From Caulobacter henricii (lineage in GTDB: Bacteria > Pseudomonadota > Alphaproteobacteria > Caulobacterales > Caulobacteraceae): 64,000 nucleotides of DNA. Under the pieces are notes generated by a model, which searched no databases, was not told the origin of the DNA, and was given only the letters and a program-made list of their open reading frames with translations. Location of the stretch: contig NZ_CP013002.1 in assembly GCF_001414055.1 (NCBI RefSeq), forward strand, positions 1,674,001-1,738,000. The letters run 5' to 3'. The position numbers and the translations under genes are program-made. Positions 20,110-28,678 of this stretch are shown here, one piece after another (the stretch's first letter is position 1; each line of letters begins with the position of its first letter).

Positions 20110-20760
20110 CTAGTTCCGGATCGGAAAGCGCGGCCTCCGGCCCTCGGGCATGGGCGGCATGCCGGGGTCGATGACGGGGGCCACGGTCGGTGGCTTGTGC
20201 AGAGGCGTCGCCGGTGGCGGGCAGCCGCGCACCTCACCCAGACCTTTCAGATAGGCCCGGCGGACATTGCCGGAGGTTATGGCGCTCTGCACCAGCCGGT
20301 CATGTCGCTCGGCACCGCTGAGCTTGCGGACCCAGCCGCGCATCGGGATCATGTCCTGGGCGGCGCTGGCGACGGCACCGAGGGCTGCCGAGCCCGCCGC
20401 CCGACGGCCACGGTCCATCAGATCCTCATTGTCCTCGGGCGGGCGCGCGTCGAGGTCATCGCCCAGGGCCACGTCGAGGGGCGCGATCAGGCTGGACAGG
20501 GTTGCACAGCTGTTTTTGGCCGGCTTGGCATAGGGGTCGGCCATGGCATTGATCAGGACGGGCGGGATCTTGGTGCGGATGATGTTGACGTCGCGCAGGG
20601 GCGCGCTGACGGCACCGGTCAAACCATCCTTGTTGGCGTCCGAGGTCGTCTGAATTTTCGAATCAGCCGGAGGGGAAGGGGTCTGTGCAGACTGGCCGAA
20701 CGCCTGCGAACCGGCCAAAACCAGCGGCACCATGACCAAGGGGACGAGCAAACCACGCAT
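20110..20760 (-). CDS. Secreted protein of unknown function
   Basis: The 216-residue product has a signal peptide (MRGLLVPLVMVPLVLAGSQA then a Gly-Gln-Ser site). The mature part contains conserved-looking segments such as NAMADPYAKPA, CATLSSLIAPLDVALGDDLD and RAAGSAALGAVASAAQDMIPMRGWVRKLSGAER, plus two cysteines (near residues 84 and 180). It ends in a proline-rich tail. I recognise no family. It is convergent with tgt with a 3-base gap and ends a transcript starting just upstream of the tRNA-Lys promoter region. Confidence 0.65.
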   Translation of the reverse strand: MRGLLVPLVMVPLVLAGSQAFGQSAQTPSPPADSKIQTTSDANKDGLTGAVSAPLRDVNIIRTKIPPVLINAMADPYAKPAKNSCATLSSLIAPLDVALGDDLDARPPEDNEDLMDRGRRAAGSAALGAVASAAQDMIPMRGWVRKLSGAERHDRLVQSAITSGNVRRAYLKGLGEVRGCPPPATPLHKPPTVAPVIDPGMPPMPEGRRPRFPIRN

Positions 20761-20820
20761 GGACCAAGCCTAACGCGTCAAAAGCGGCGCCGTCATGTCA
20801 AACTAGCGACGAAAGCCCGC

Positions 20821-20849
20821 TTGCGGCTGCGGCGCCCCCCGACTATGTT
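20821..20849 (+). promoter_or_regulatory. Likely tRNA-Lys promoter
   Basis: TTGCGG (20821-20826) and TATGTT (20844-20849) are separated by exactly 17 bases. They sit about 36 bases upstream of the tRNA 5' end, which is appropriate for a short leader removed by RNase P. Confidence 0.5.
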
Positions 20850-20885
20850 CCGCGCCGCTTCCACCGGCCTCGCCGCGTCGTGAGC

Positions 20886-20960
20886 GGGCCGGTAGCTCAG
20901 TGGTAGAGCATTCGACTTTTAATCGAATGGTCGTGGGTTCGAACCCCACCCGGCCTACCA
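20886..20960 (+). tRNA. tRNA-Lys (TTT)
   Basis: A full cloverleaf can be drawn. The acceptor stem pairs 20886-20892 with 20950-20956 (first pair G-U), with discriminator A and an encoded CCA end. The D arm includes TAGCTCAGTGGTAGAGCA. The anticodon stem TTCGA/TCGAA encloses the loop CTTTTAA, giving anticodon TTT at 20918-20920. The T arm is GTGGGTTCGAACCCCAC. It reads AAA and AAG lysine codons. Confidence 0.97.
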
Positions 20961-21071
20961 ATTTCTACCAGAGCCGTCTTGTGCCCGCTTGCGGGGCCTG
21001 GCGTGCGATCTCTTGCCAAGCCCATTGATCTTTGAACGACGGCCTACTGGTCCCGGCGGGCCTGCGCCGGT

Positions 21072-21959
21072 ATGGCTGCGGGCATGTCCAAGGATAAAGA
21101 TCTCAAAACGTTCGAGCGCGCCTGGTCTCTGCTGGCCAGCGGCCAGTATGCCGAGGGTTTCGCCCTCTGGGAAACGGTACGATTCCGGAGGGGCAGCAGT
21201 CCGACCCCAAAACCCAAGCTCTCCTTTCCGGAATGGCATGGGGAGGCCGTGTCGAGCCTGCTGGTCCTGCCCGAACAGGGGCTTGGCGATCAGATCCAGT
21301 TTGCGCGGTTCGTGCCGGATCTGGTGGCGCGCGGGATCTCGGTCACGGTCTACACCCATCCAGCCTTGGCGGCCCTGTTCAGCGGGCTCGGCGCAAAGGT
21401 CAGGCCGGTGGACGGCAAGGTCTCGATCGAAAGACACGACGCCTGGATCATGCTCGGATCCTTGCCTCATCGCCTGGGCCTGACCCTGTCGATGCTGTCG
21501 GGTCGACCCTATCTGTCGGCCCCGCCCGGCCGACTCGAGGCCTGGCCCAGCCACATCCGGCATGGCGTCGTGTGGCGCGGCAATCCGCGCCATGCCAACG
21601 ACATGCACAGATCCCTGACGGCGGACGACGCAGCACCGCTCTTGAAGATGCACGGGGCGGTGAGTCTTCACCCTGAAGATACCAAGGTCCGTGACATGGC
21701 AGACACCGCTGCCATCCTGGACAAGTTGGAGTCCGTGGTGACGGTCGACACCTCGGTGGCGCATCTGGCCGGTGCCATGGGCAAGCGTACCCTGCTGCTG
21801 TTGCCGGCATCGCGGCCCGACTGGCGATGGCTGCAGGACCGGTCGGACAGTCCCTGGTACGACAGTATCGAAATCCTGCGTCAGACCCGCCCCTGCGACT
21901 GGGGGGAGACCGTTGCGTCCGCCATCGGCTGGCTGCAGGCTGAACCACCGCAAGGCTAG
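21072..21959 (+). CDS. GT9-like glycosyltransferase-fold protein
   Basis: This 295-residue protein resembles the C-terminal part of TPR-linked family 9-like glycosyltransferases. A short TPR-like N-terminus (LLASGQYAEGFALWE) is followed by LVLPEQGLGDQIQFARFVPDL near residue 65, VVWRGNPRHANDMHRSL near residue 166, and the donor-site block TVDTSVAHLAGAMGKRTLLLL near residue 222. Such proteins often act in flagellin, lipopolysaccharide or exopolysaccharide glycosylation. No signal peptide is present. The ATG at 21072 or the in-frame ATG at 21084 could be used; neither has a clear ribosome site. No sugar-pathway neighbours reveal a substrate. Confidence 0.75.
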   Translation: MAAGMSKDKDLKTFERAWSLLASGQYAEGFALWETVRFRRGSSPTPKPKLSFPEWHGEAVSSLLVLPEQGLGDQIQFARFVPDLVARGISVTVYTHPALAALFSGLGAKVRPVDGKVSIERHDAWIMLGSLPHRLGLTLSMLSGRPYLSAPPGRLEAWPSHIRHGVVWRGNPRHANDMHRSLTADDAAPLLKMHGAVSLHPEDTKVRDMADTAAILDKLESVVTVDTSVAHLAGAMGKRTLLLLPASRPDWRWLQDRSDSPWYDSIEILRQTRPCDWGETVASAIGWLQAEPPQG

Positions 21960-22049
21960 GCGAAGCGTCACTGCCACCTCCTCTGGCTTGCCAGGCGGCG
22001 GCCCACCGGTGAGTTTTTCTGGGTGCTTGACGGCGGAATTCTGAATTGA

Positions 22050-22068
22050 CCCCACCGGGCTGGTGGGG
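22050..22068. terminator. GC-rich hairpin upstream of cysT
   Basis: A 7-bp stem (22050-22056 with 22062-22068) has a 5-base loop and is followed by ATTTAAG rather than a full T tract. It lies 91 bases after the glycosyltransferase-like gene and 92 before cysT. It could end the former or form a leader structure for the latter. The rest of this 200-base gap shows nothing I can name. Confidence 0.3.
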
Positions 22069-22159
22069 ATTTAAGCGCCCTGACTTGTCGCCTTAGCACC
22101 CGTGTGGATGCCGGGGCGTTTCACAACGGACTTCGCTGGACCAGGACGACGATCAGACC

Positions 22160-23032
22160 ATGACCGCCGAGACCGCCGCCGCGCTCCGTATTGGCCCTGT
22201 CGCCAGAAAGCCGCTGTTTCGGCGGCGATCCGCCATACCTGGATTTACCCTGACGCTCGGCGTCACCCTGACCGTGCTGTCGCTGATCGTGCTGATCCCT
22301 TTGTCAGCGGTTGCCCTGAAGGCCGCTGAACTCTCGCCCGCACAGTTCGTCGCCGCTGCCTTTTCTGAACGGGCCCTGGCCGCCTACCGCCTGACCTTTG
22401 GCGCGGCCTTTGTCGCCGCCGCCATCAACGGCGTCTTCGGTGTGCTGACGGCCTGGGCCCTGGTCCGCTATGACTTTCCGGGCAAGGCCCTGGTCAATGC
22501 CCTGGTCGACCTGCCGTTCGCCCTGCCGACAGCGGTGGCCGGCATCGCCCTGGCCACGCTCTATTCGCCCAATGGCTGGGTCGGTGCCTATCTGACCCCG
22601 CTGGGGATCAAGGCCGCCTACAACCCTGTCGGCGTGACCATCGCGCTGATCTTCATTGGCCTGCCGTTTGTGGTGCGCACCATCGAGCCGGTGTTGCGCG
22701 ACCTCTCTGACGATGTCGAGGAAGCCGCTGCCAGCCTCGGAGCTGGACGATTGTCGACGATTGCGCGGATTGTCCTGCCGGCGCTGGGCCCGTCCTGGCT
22801 GACCGGCTTCGCCCTCGCCTTCGCCCGGGGCATTGGCGAATATGGCTCGGTGATCTTCATCGCCGGCAACATGCCCTACAAGTCCGAGATCGCGCCGCTG
22901 TTGATCATCATCCAGCTGGAGCAGTTCGAATATGCCAGTGCTGCAGCGATCGCCGTGGTCATGCTGGGCGCGTCATTTCTGATGCTGCTGGTCATCAATG
23001 CGGTCCAGGCCTGGGCGAGGAGGTACGTCTGA
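22160..23032 (+). CDS. cysT: Sulfate/thiosulfate ABC transporter permease CysT
   Basis: CysT (290 residues, also called CysU) is one of two membrane subunits of the sulfate/thiosulfate importer. It has about six hydrophobic segments. The cytoplasmic coupling helix reads EEAAASLGAGRLSTIARIVLP near residues 191-211, which contacts CysA. LPFALPTAVAGIALATLYSPNGW near residue 115 is typical of the subfamily, as is the FARGIGEYGSVIFIAGNMP block. The start ATG lacks a strong ribosome site. The stop overlaps the cysW start (TGATG), so the two subunits are translated together. Confidence 0.93.
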   Translation: MTAETAAALRIGPVARKPLFRRRSAIPGFTLTLGVTLTVLSLIVLIPLSAVALKAAELSPAQFVAAAFSERALAAYRLTFGAAFVAAAINGVFGVLTAWALVRYDFPGKALVNALVDLPFALPTAVAGIALATLYSPNGWVGAYLTPLGIKAAYNPVGVTIALIFIGLPFVVRTIEPVLRDLSDDVEEAAASLGAGRLSTIARIVLPALGPSWLTGFALAFARGIGEYGSVIFIAGNMPYKSEIAPLLIIIQLEQFEYASAAAIAVVMLGASFLMLLVINAVQAWARRYV

Positions 23033-23877
23033 TGGCTGCTCCGCGTCTTTCCACAGAGGATCCCGCCTGGGCCAAGGTGCTGATCATCAGCCTGGTCCTG
23101 GCCTTCCTGGCCCTGGTGCTGGTCTTGCCGCTGGTCGCGGTCTTTGCCGAGGCCCTGCGCAAGGGCCTCCAGCCCGCTCTTGAGGCCATTTCCAATCCTG
23201 ATGCCATTGCGGCCGTGAAGCTCACCCTCCTGACGGCGGCGATTACCGTGCCGTTCAATGTGGTGTTCGGACTCTGCGCCGCCTGGGCTGTGGCCAAGCA
23301 CGAGTTTCCGGGCAAGAGCCTGCTGATCACCCTGATCGACCTGCCGTTCTCGGTCTCGCCGGTCGTGGCCGGCCTGATCTATGTTTTGGTCTTTGGTCTG
23401 CAGGGCTGGGTCGGCGACCATTTGGTCGAGAGCGACATCAAGATCATCTTCGCAGTGCCGGGCATCGTCCTTGCGACAATCTTCGTGACCTTCCCCTTTG
23501 TTGCCCGTGAACTGATCCCGCTGATGCAGGAACAGGGGACCAGTGAAGAGGAAGCAGCGGTCTCGATGGGAGCCTCGGGCCTCTACACCTTCTGGCGTGT
23601 GACGGCGCCGAATGTCCGCTGGGGGCTGCTCTACGGCGTCCTGCTTTGCAACGCCCGCGCCATGGGCGAGTTCGGTGCCGTGTCGGTGGTTAGCGGGCAT
23701 ATCCGGGGCCTGACCAACACCATGCCCCTGCATGTCGAGATCCTCTACAACGAGTATGATTTCGTCGGAGCCTTCTCAGTGGCTGCCTTGCTATGCCTGC
23801 TGGCGATCCTGACCCTCGTCCTCAAGACCGTGCTTGAAGTCGTCCAGCCCGGCGCAAGCCGGCGCGGCGGCCACTGA
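23032..23877 (+). CDS. cysW: Sulfate/thiosulfate ABC transporter permease CysW
   Basis: CysW (281 residues) pairs with CysT in the inner membrane. It contains the same architecture of roughly six membrane segments and a coupling helix [21 protein letters not shown] near residues 172-192. The block [21 protein letters not shown] near residue 104 and [20 protein letters not shown] near residue 206 are CysW-type. It starts inside the cysT stop and is followed 16 bases later by cysA. No binding-protein gene (cysP/sbp) is adjacent. Confidence 0.94.
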   Translation: MAAPRLSTEDPAWAKVLIISLVLAFLALVLVLPLVAVFAEALRKGLQPALEAISNPDAIAAVKLTLLTAAITVPFNVVFGLCAAWAVAKHEFPGKSLLITLIDLPFSVSPVVAGLIYVLVFGLQGWVGDHLVESDIKIIFAVPGIVLATIFVTFPFVARELIPLMQEQGTSEEEAAVSMGASGLYTFWRVTAPNVRWGLLYGVLLCNARAMGEFGAVSVVSGHIRGLTNTMPLHVEILYNEYDFVGAFSVAALLCLLAILTLVLKTVLEVVQPGASRRGGH

Positions 23878-23893
23878 TCGGAACGCCCGTCCC

Positions 23894-24913
23894 ATGACCA
23901 TCTCCATCCGTTCCGTCGACAAGAAGTTCGGCCGCTATCCGGCGCTGAACAAGGTCGGGCTCGAGATCGCCGATGGCGAGCTTCTGGCCCTGTTGGGCCC
24001 TTCAGGCTCGGGCAAGACGACCCTGCTCAGGGTTATCGCTGGCCTAGAGTTTCCCGATGCCGGCCAGGTGCTGTTCCATGACCAGGACGTCACCTATGCC
24101 TCGGCCGCCGCACGCCGCGTGGGCTTCGTGTTCCAGCAGTATGCTCTGTTCAAGCACATGACCGTGGCCAAAAATATTGCGTTTGGCCTGGATGTCCGCA
24201 AGGGCAAGGACAAGCCGTCCAAGGTTGAGATCACCAGGCGGGTCGCTGACCTGCTGCGCCTGGTCGAACTGGAGGGCCTGGGCGGGCGCTATCCTTCGCA
24301 GCTGTCAGGGGGGCAGCGCCAACGTGTGGCCCTGTCACGCGCCCTGGCGGTACAGCCGAGCGTCCTACTTCTGGACGAGCCGTTCGGGGCCCTGGACGCC
24401 ACGGTCCGCAAGTCGCTGCGCAAGGAGCTGCGCCGGGTTCACGATGCCACCGGCGTGACCACCATCTTCGTCACCCACGACCAGGAAGAGGCTCTCGACC
24501 TGGCCGACCGCGTGGCGATCCTGAACCAGGGCGTCATTGAGCAGGTCGGAACACCCGCCCAGGTGCATGACGAGCCGGTTTCGCCTTTCGTCTGCGGGTT
24601 CGTGGGTGAGGCCAATCGCTTTGAGGGCACGGTTTCCGGCGGGCGCTTCGCTGCGGGAGCCGTGAGCCTTTCCGCCGGGACTGTGGCTGATGGCAAGGCT
24701 GTGGCCTTTGTTCGGCCTCATGATCTTAACCTGGCGGCTGACGGCTTTGAGGTTCGCATCAACCGCGTGCACGTCCAAGGTGCCCTGGCCGCCGTCGACG
24801 GCGTTACAGTCGATGGCCAGCGGATCGAGGTGACGGTATCCCGCGACCAGGCCGACCTGTTCACCGGCGCGGTCAAGCTTTCCGCCCGGAAAGCGCACGT
24901 CTATCCGGCCTGA
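23894..24913 (+). CDS. cysA: Sulfate/thiosulfate ABC transporter ATP-binding protein
   Basis: CysA (339 residues) energises the CysTW importer on the cytoplasmic face. ABC motifs are complete: Walker [10 protein letters not shown] near residue 36, the Q-loop in FVFQQYALF, the signature [15 protein letters not shown] near residue 137, Walker [12 protein letters not shown], and the switch His in [12 protein letters not shown]-terminal regulatory (TOBE-like) domain follows the NBD. The ATG at 23894 gives the expected [13 protein letters not shown] start; upstream extension into cysW is rejected. Its stop lies 1 base from the convergent transglutaminase gene end. Confidence 0.95.
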   Translation: MTISIRSVDKKFGRYPALNKVGLEIADGELLALLGPSGSGKTTLLRVIAGLEFPDAGQVLFHDQDVTYASAAARRVGFVFQQYALFKHMTVAKNIAFGLDVRKGKDKPSKVEITRRVADLLRLVELEGLGGRYPSQLSGGQRQRVALSRALAVQPSVLLLDEPFGALDATVRKSLRKELRRVHDATGVTTIFVTHDQEEALDLADRVAILNQGVIEQVGTPAQVHDEPVSPFVCGFVGEANRFEGTVSGGRFAAGAVSLSAGTVADGKAVAFVRPHDLNLAADGFEVRINRVHVQGALAAVDGVTVDGQRIEVTVSRDQADLFTGAVKLSARKAHVYPA

Positions 24914-24914
24914 T

Positions 24915-25898
24915 CTACTGCTGCTGTTGCTGCTGCTGATGCAGGTCCTGCCGGAGTGCGGCGGCTTTGTCGGGGCGGCGGCGCCCGCCGGAGAAGTTTG
25001 GCCGGGCCATCCGCAGAAACTCTGGCTCGGCGAGGGCGGCGCGGGCGCGGCGGACGGAAACGCCTACCGCCAGTTCACTGAGGGCGTCGCCCTTATAGAC
25101 ACCGCGTGACGGCGTGACGTCGGCATAGTCGCGCCCCACGGCCACGGCGACGTGGCGTTCACCCGTCATCATGTTGTTAGTCGGATCAAACCCGACCCAG
25201 CGCAGGCTGGGCAGGAACACTTCCACCCAGGCATGGGTCGCATCCGGATCGGACCGGTCGCCGGCCTCGCGGTCAGTGAACAGGTAGCCCGACACATAAC
25301 GGGCCGGGACACCCCAGGAGCGACAGACGGCCAGCATGATGTGGGCAAAGTCCTGACACACCCCACGGCCGGCGCTCAGGGCCAGATCGATCGGGCTGTC
25401 GGCGTCGGTCACCCCCGGCTGGTACTCGAAGGCCTGATAGATGGTCTCGGACAGGCGGCGGATCGCGGTCAGGGGATCGCGCCGGCGAAGGTCATCGAGA
25501 TTGTGTTCATTGACGAAGGCACTCAAGGCCTCGGTCGATTCCACAAAGCCGTGCAGGCGCAGGAAGTCGAAGCACTCGCCCCGGACAAACTCGCTGCGCA
25601 GGCGGTCCCATTCCCCCATGTCCAGGGCATCCGGACGCTCGCCCGGTGCCTCGGTCTCGACCGCAGAACGGGCGACGATGGTCAGGTTGTCGTGCGGTTG
25701 TGGCACGTCGAAGTGGTAGACGGCATTGCCGAAGCTGTCGGCATAGGAAAAGACCTGGGCGACCGGATTGAGGTCCAGCTCGAAGCTGATCAGGCGCTGG
25801 CGGGGCGTCTTCTGGGGCTGCATCCACAGCTCCATCAGACTTTCCCGAACCGGGCGCTCATAGTGGTACTGGGTCACATGGCGAATTTCGAGCAGCAC
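24915..25898 (-). CDS. Transglutaminase-like protein with a glutamine-repeat tail
   Basis: This 327-residue cytoplasmic protein has the bacterial transglutaminase N-terminal region (EIRHVTQYHYERPVRES...MELWMQP) and a papain-like core. The catalytic triad is visible as Cys181 in GRGVCQDFAH, His222 in DATHAWVEV and Asp238 in VGFDPTNN. Members may act as peptidases or amide-forming enzymes. The last nine residues are Leu-His followed by seven glutamines, encoded by a CAG/CAA repeat just before the stop. The start is GTG. It is the third gene of a cluster with alpha-E and ATP-grasp proteins, 74 bases after the former. Confidence 0.88.
   Translation of the reverse strand: MLLEIRHVTQYHYERPVRESLMELWMQPQKTPRQRLISFELDLNPVAQVFSYADSFGNAVYHFDVPQPHDNLTIVARSAVETEAPGERPDALDMGEWDRLRSEFVRGECFDFLRLHGFVESTEALSAFVNEHNLDDLRRRDPLTAIRRLSETIYQAFEYQPGVTDADSPIDLALSAGRGVCQDFAHIMLAVCRSWGVPARYVSGYLFTDREAGDRSDPDATHAWVEVFLPSLRWVGFDPTNNMMTGERHVAVAVGRDYADVTPSRGVYKGDALSELAVGVSVRRARAALAEPEFLRMARPNFSGGRRRPDKAAALRQDLHQQQQQQQ
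24918..24938. repeat. CTG/TTG trinucleotide run at a gene end
   Basis: Seven codons of CAG/CAA, read on the minus strand, encode the terminal glutamines of the transglutaminase-like protein. On the plus strand this is three CTG, one TTG and three CTG. Slippage could change tail length. Confidence 0.8.
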
Positions 25899-25972
25899 TG
25901 GGTCAGTCCTTACGGGGTCGCGTTGCGGTCGGTGAAACCGCTGTTGTTTTTGGCGAGCGGACGCGTGTGGTC

Positions 25973-26914
25973 CTAGGCCGGAAGACGCATCTCAAGGGGA
26001 TAGGCGACAAAGGTCTCGTAGATCGCTTCGTGGATTCTGGCGCACTCGTTGACCACGGAGGTCAGCAAGGCTCCGGCACCCTGGTTCTCGAGCTCATTGA
26101 TGTCGGCAAATTGCAGTCGGGCTTTCAGACGCCCGGCAATCCGCTCGGGTCCGGCACCTTCGCTGGCCGACCGCCGCGCGAGAACGCTGAGATTGGCCTC
26201 GATCTGCGATGTGGCGAAGCGGATCGAGCGCGGGAAGTCTTCATCGAAGACCAGGAATTCGAGGATGTGGCGCGGCTCGATCTCGGCCGTATAGACCCGC
26301 AGATAGGGTTCCAGCGCACAGGCCATACGCAGCAGGCTGACCAGGGCGATATGGTCATTGATCTGGCGGCCGGGTGTTTCGGCGAAGCAGACCTCCAGCA
26401 GGCGGGACACCAGCTGGGCCCGCTCCAGATACATGCCGAGCATCATGAACCGCCAGCTTTCCCCGTGGCTCATGGTGGTATCGGCGGCCCCCTTGAACAG
26501 GTGGAGGTCGGCGATGATGTCCTGGAGAAAGGTGGTTGAGCCTTCGGCGAAATCGCGGCGCGCGTTTTCGTCGGTGACCTTCAGATAGAGCAGGTTCAGC
26601 CGTTCCCAGGTCTCGGTCGTGATCTGGTCGCGGACCTGCCGGGCGTTCTCGCGGGCGCGGGCTAGGGAGGACACCACCGAATTGGGATCCGAGCGGTCCA
26701 GGGCCAGGGCCTCAGCCGCTTCGAACGAGCCGACGGCGCTGCTCACGTCCGGCTCGCCGACAGCAGAGAGGGCGATCCACACGGCCTGGACGCCAGAATC
26801 GGTCTGGTCCAGCGTGGCGTTCAGCATCACGCTGGACAGCCGCGACAGGTGTTCGGCGCGTTCAATATAGCGGCCCAGCCAGTAGAGGCTGTCGGCGACG
26901 CGAGCGAGCATCAT
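25973..26914 (-). CDS. Alpha-E domain protein
   Basis: The 313-residue product matches the alpha-E family: the start MLARVADSLYWLGRYIERAEHL is diagnostic in composition, and the rest is helical, with RENARQVRDQITTETWERLN near residue 90 and ESWRFMMLGMYLERAQLVSRLL near residue 150. Its conserved Arg and Glu residues line the helices. The biochemical role is unproven. In published comparative-genomic analyses of amidoligases it occurs with circularly permuted ATP-grasp and transglutaminase proteins, as here. It overlaps the upstream ATP-grasp gene by 4 bases, so the two are coupled. Confidence 0.88.
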   Translation of the reverse strand: MMLARVADSLYWLGRYIERAEHLSRLSSVMLNATLDQTDSGVQAVWIALSAVGEPDVSSAVGSFEAAEALALDRSDPNSVVSSLARARENARQVRDQITTETWERLNLLYLKVTDENARRDFAEGSTTFLQDIIADLHLFKGAADTTMSHGESWRFMMLGMYLERAQLVSRLLEVCFAETPGRQINDHIALVSLLRMACALEPYLRVYTAEIEPRHILEFLVFDEDFPRSIRFATSQIEANLSVLARRSASEGAGPERIAGRLKARLQFADINELENQGAGALLTSVVNECARIHEAIYETFVAYPLEMRLPA

Positions 26915-28437
26915 GGGCGGGCTCCTCCGAGGCCGTTGGCGTGATGGTCCTCGGCCAGGACCCAGGTGTCCTTGGAGCCGCCACCCTGGCTGGAATTGAC
27001 CACCAGAGAGCCGCGTTTCAGCGCGACACGGGTCAGGGCGCCCGGCGTGACGATGGTCTTCTCGCCCGAAAGGATGAAGGGCCGCAGATCAACATGGCGG
27101 GGCTCGATACGACCATCCACAAGACAGGGTGCCGTCGACAGCTGGATGGTTGGCTGTGCGATGTAGTTTTCCGGATCGGCCTTGATGGCCAGGGCAAAGT
27201 CGTCACGCTCCTTCTGCGAGGCATGCGGTCCCACCAGCATGCCATAGCCGCCGGAGGCCCCGACCGCCTTGACGACCAGCTTGTCCAGGTTGGCCAGAAC
27301 GAAACTCAGCTGTGCGGGCTCGCGGCACAGATAGGTCTCGATGTTCGGCAGGATGGCGTCCTCGCCGAGATAGTAGCGGATGATTTCGGGGACATAGGCA
27401 TAGACCGCCTTGTCGTCGGCGACTCCGGTGCCGGGGGCGTTGCAGATGACCACATTGCCGGCGCGATAGGCATTGAACAGGCCTGCAGCACCCAGTGACG
27501 AGTTCCGGCGGAAGGTCAGGGGATCGATATAGTCGTCATCGACCCGCCGATAGATCACGTCCACCCGGCGAATGCCGGTGGTCGTGCGCATGTAGACCAT
27601 GTTGTCGTGGACCACGAGATCGCGGCCCTCGACCAGCGGCACCCCCATCAGGCGGGCAAGATAGGCGTGCTCGTAATAGGCCGAGTTGTAGACACCCGGC
27701 GTCAGGACCACGACCTGGGGATTGGGCCGCCATTCGGGGCTCATGCTTTTCAGGGTCGCCAGCAACAGATCGGGATAGCGCTCGACGGGCCGCACGCCGG
27801 CAGCCCGATAGGTCCCCGGAAAGGTCCGCTTGGCCGCGTCGCGGTTGGCCAGCATGTAGGACACGCCGGACGGCACCCGCAGATTGTCCTCCAGCACGGC
27901 AAACTGTCCGTCCTGGCAGCGGATCAGGTCGCTGCCGCAGACATTGGCATAGGCCTTATGGGGCACGAAGATGTGCTGCATCTCGCGCCGGTAGGAGGGC
28001 GCGCCCAGGACCAGTTCGCGCGGCACCACGCCGTCCATGAGGATCTGCTGTTCGCCATAGATGTCGGCCAGGAACAGGTTCAGGGCCAGAAGGCGCTGGG
28101 TCAGACCGGCTTCAATCTTGGCCCATTCCTGGGCCGGGATGATGCGGGGGAAGAGGTCGGTCGGAATAATCCGCTCGGTCGTGGTCTCGCCGCCGCCATA
28201 GACCGTGAAGGTGATGCCCTGCAGCAGGAAAGACCGCTCCAGGGTCTGCTGCCGCCCCGCGAGTTCTGCCCCGCCCAGCGTGGACATACGCGCATGCAGA
28301 GGGTCGTAGTGCGGACGTACAGCGCCACCGGGCGCGAACATCTCGTCATAGGCGACACCAGGCAGGTAGGCCGCCTCGTTCAGGGGAAGGGCTGGTGCTT
28401 CCAGGTCTTGAGTTTTCGCCGCCACGCCTTGATCCAC
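26911..28437 (-). CDS. Circularly permuted type-2 ATP-grasp protein
   Basis: This 508-residue protein belongs to the circularly permuted ATP-grasp family, predicted to ligate a carboxylate to an amine using ATP. Family blocks include YDEMFAPGGAVRPHY near the N-terminus, LNLFLADIYGEQQIL, PSYRREMQHIF, LEDNLRVPSGVSYM, VYNSAYYEHAYLAR, VIYRRVDDDYIDPL, and the ATP-contacting VVKAVGASGGYGMLVG near residue 393. The start codon is GTG. It is the first gene of the ATP-grasp/alpha-E/transglutaminase cluster. The substrate is unknown; peptide or amide synthesis is the likely chemistry. Confidence 0.9.
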   Translation of the reverse strand: MDQGVAAKTQDLEAPALPLNEAAYLPGVAYDEMFAPGGAVRPHYDPLHARMSTLGGAELAGRQQTLERSFLLQGITFTVYGGGETTTERIIPTDLFPRIIPAQEWAKIEAGLTQRLLALNLFLADIYGEQQILMDGVVPRELVLGAPSYRREMQHIFVPHKAYANVCGSDLIRCQDGQFAVLEDNLRVPSGVSYMLANRDAAKRTFPGTYRAAGVRPVERYPDLLLATLKSMSPEWRPNPQVVVLTPGVYNSAYYEHAYLARLMGVPLVEGRDLVVHDNMVYMRTTTGIRRVDVIYRRVDDDYIDPLTFRRNSSLGAAGLFNAYRAGNVVICNAPGTGVADDKAVYAYVPEIIRYYLGEDAILPNIETYLCREPAQLSFVLANLDKLVVKAVGASGGYGMLVGPHASQKERDDFALAIKADPENYIAQPTIQLSTAPCLVDGRIEPRHVDLRPFILSGEKTIVTPGALTRVALKRGSLVVNSSQGGGSKDTWVLAEDHHANGLGGARP

Positions 28438-28507
28438 GCTGTTTGCCTTGGGCTCCGCCGAGTCTGACGTGCCGTGTCCAACCCTAGAACGTCACGGCGT
28501 CTGACGT

Positions 28508-28522
28508 CGGCGAATTTCGCCG
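28508..28522. promoter_or_regulatory. Short inverted repeat in the ATP-grasp/tamA divergent gap
   Basis: CGGCGA-ATT-TCGCCG lies within the 241-base gap between the divergent ATP-grasp gene and tamA. It could be an operator or an RNA hairpin. No clear -35/-10 pair was found nearby; the rest of the gap shows nothing else I can name. Confidence 0.3.
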
Positions 28523-28678
28523 TCGCCGCGCCTTTGCGCATGACTGCCTAACATTTGGGCGCCATTTGGTCGGTGAGGGAAGGAGCCACCGTCCGGGCCG
28601 CTGCATTTCCAACGGTGACAGCGGCGAGGTCGGCGACTACAGGGGAGCGGGGGCGCTCCGCGCGGGGAATACGGCTTG

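Noticed and set aside
24918..24938. CTG repeat as a regulatory microsatellite
   Set aside because: It is in frame as the glutamine tail of a gene, so a coding explanation suffices.
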